DNA of 64,000 bases, taken from positions 186,001-250,000 of the forward strand of contig NZ_JACCEM010000008.1 of the NCBI RefSeq assembly GCF_013416525.1, written 5' to 3'. Of this stretch, positions 60,412-64,000 are shown piece after piece; the stretch's first letter is position 1; every line of letters begins with the position of its first letter. Under the pieces are notes generated by a model. That model did no database searches, was not told the origin of the DNA, and was given only the letters and a program-made list of their open reading frames with translations. A program made the position numbers and the translations under genes. Source of the DNA: Parapusillimonas granuli (GTDB taxonomy: Bacteria; Pseudomonadota; Gammaproteobacteria; Burkholderiales; Burkholderiaceae_B).

Positions 60412-60534
60412 GTCAAAACCTGACGCACGCCACCTCAGCCATTTTTCGCGGAAATGCAGACAGGCGGCGGCAAACATCCAGATCCGCTGTTGATCGCGCG
60501 CCGCAGTCGCGCGAATTTCTGCCCAGGAGCCCTC

Positions 60535-63441
<2,907 letters not shown>

Positions 63442-63466
63442 ACTTGAATACAGGAAGCCGAACACC

Positions 63467-64000
63467 ATGTTGAATTGGGACGACAACACCAGCAGCACCC
63501 TGGCCGCCGCCACGCCGGCGGCCCCCGCAACCCGCGCGCGCGCGGACGACGCCATGGCTCCGCCCCCGGCCGCCCAGGCCGGCGACACCGGCGGCCGTGT
63601 GCGCGCCGCCGACAAGCGCATCATCAACGGCAAGACCGACGTCAATCAGTTGGTGCCTTTCAAGTACAAATGGGCTTGGGAAAAATACCTCGCCACCTGC
63701 GCCAACCATTGGATGCCGCAGGAAATCAACATGTCGCGCGACATCGCGCTTTGGAAGAATCCCAACGGCCTGACGGATGACGAGCGCCGCATCGTCAAGC
63801 GCAACCTCGGTTTCTTCGTGACCGCCGATTCCCTGGCGGCCAACAACATCGTGCTGGGCACCTACCGCCACATCACCGCGCCCGAGTGCCGCCAGTTCCT
63901 GCTGCGCCAGGCCTTCGAGGAAGCGATCCATACGCATGCCTATCAATACATCGTCGAAAGCCTGGATCTCGATGAAGCCGAAATCTTCAACGCGTACAAC
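63467..64000 (+). CDS. nrdB: Ribonucleoside-diphosphate reductase beta subunit, N-terminal part
   Basis: The frame is open from the ATG at 63467 (AGGAAG upstream) to the end of the window, 178 codons. After an Ala/Pro-rich N-terminal extension of about 45 residues comes [48 protein letters not shown], the class Ia beta-subunit sequence. It includes Glu and His ligands of the di-iron site ([17 protein letters not shown]). The radical Tyr cannot be confirmed in this part. It forms the active enzyme with NrdA. Confidence 0.95.
   Translation, partial: MLNWDDNTSSTLAAATPAAPATRARADDAMAPPPAAQAGDTGGRVRAADKRIINGKTDVNQLVPFKYKWAWEKYLATCANHWMPQEINMSRDIALWKNPNGLTDDERRIVKRNLGFFVTADSLAANNIVLGTYRHITAPECRQFLLRQAFEEAIHTHAYQYIVESLDLDEAEIFNAYN

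Overview
The window is GC-rich chromosomal DNA of a betaproteobacterium, most likely a Bordetella/Achromobacter-type member of the Alcaligenaceae. This is inferred from the Bug-family (TctC-like) periplasmic binding proteins, the GTP-type PEP carboxykinase, the gene set tyrS - M23 peptidase - anmK - erpA - argC - rpsI - rplM, and the overall codon bias. There is no prophage, insertion sequence, CRISPR array or rRNA operon. One tRNA (Ser-GGA) is present. Genes are densely packed and no gene-free stretch exceeds 300 bases.

Layout. 1-3.6 kb: end of a hemerythrin-like gene, then two glycosyltransferases and a UDP-glucuronate decarboxylase-like enzyme (a small surface-glycan cassette). 3.6-13 kb: metabolic genes: a DUF4142 exported protein, a 3-hydroxyacyl-CoA dehydrogenase, a membrane GGDEF cyclase, an MlrC-like peptidase with a Bug binding protein, a decayed second Bug gene, an M20 amidohydrolase and pckG. 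13-14.9 kb: kdgD with a divergent-looking GntR/FCD regulator. 14.9-29.4 kb: a homoprotocatechuate (hpa) catabolic island in two converging arms. The right-going arm is hpaR-F-G1-G2-H-I plus a CRP/FNR-type regulator. The left-going arm starts with a branched-chain-type ABC transporter (livK-H-MG fusion-F) and an amidase, then hpaD, two RidA-family genes and hpaE. The two arms meet tail to tail with 10 bp between them. 29.5-31.1 kb: gene remnants, an exported ankyrin protein and tRNA-Ser. 31-55 kb: mainly core genes on the minus strand: a GMC oxidoreductase, ribE, ribD, nrdR, glyA, tyrS, erpA, argC, the ubiU-ubiV-ubiT oxygen-independent ubiquinone genes, rplM-rpsI, a TRAP binding protein, pmbA, darP, a Pat-like acetyltransferase and gltX. 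55-64 kb: a lipoprotein, a CopD-like membrane protein, an AsnC/Lrp regulator divergent from a fused indolepyruvate ferredoxin oxidoreductase, and nrdA-nrdB (nrdB runs off the end).

Regulatory reading gives the most new information. Two copies of the palindrome TGTATC-N4-GATACA lie upstream of livK and hpaD. In both cases the palindrome is exactly 21 bp from a CAGA(A/C)T hexamer, which centres it at -41.5. The CRP/FNR-type regulator between the hpa arms carries an Arg-Val pair in its recognition helix that fits this half-site. An FNR-like box precedes ubiU. Two NrdR-like boxes 31 bp apart cover a good sigma-70 promoter in front of nrdA, while nrdR itself lies in the same window. A strong promoter with an operator-like palindrome at the start point precedes kdgD.
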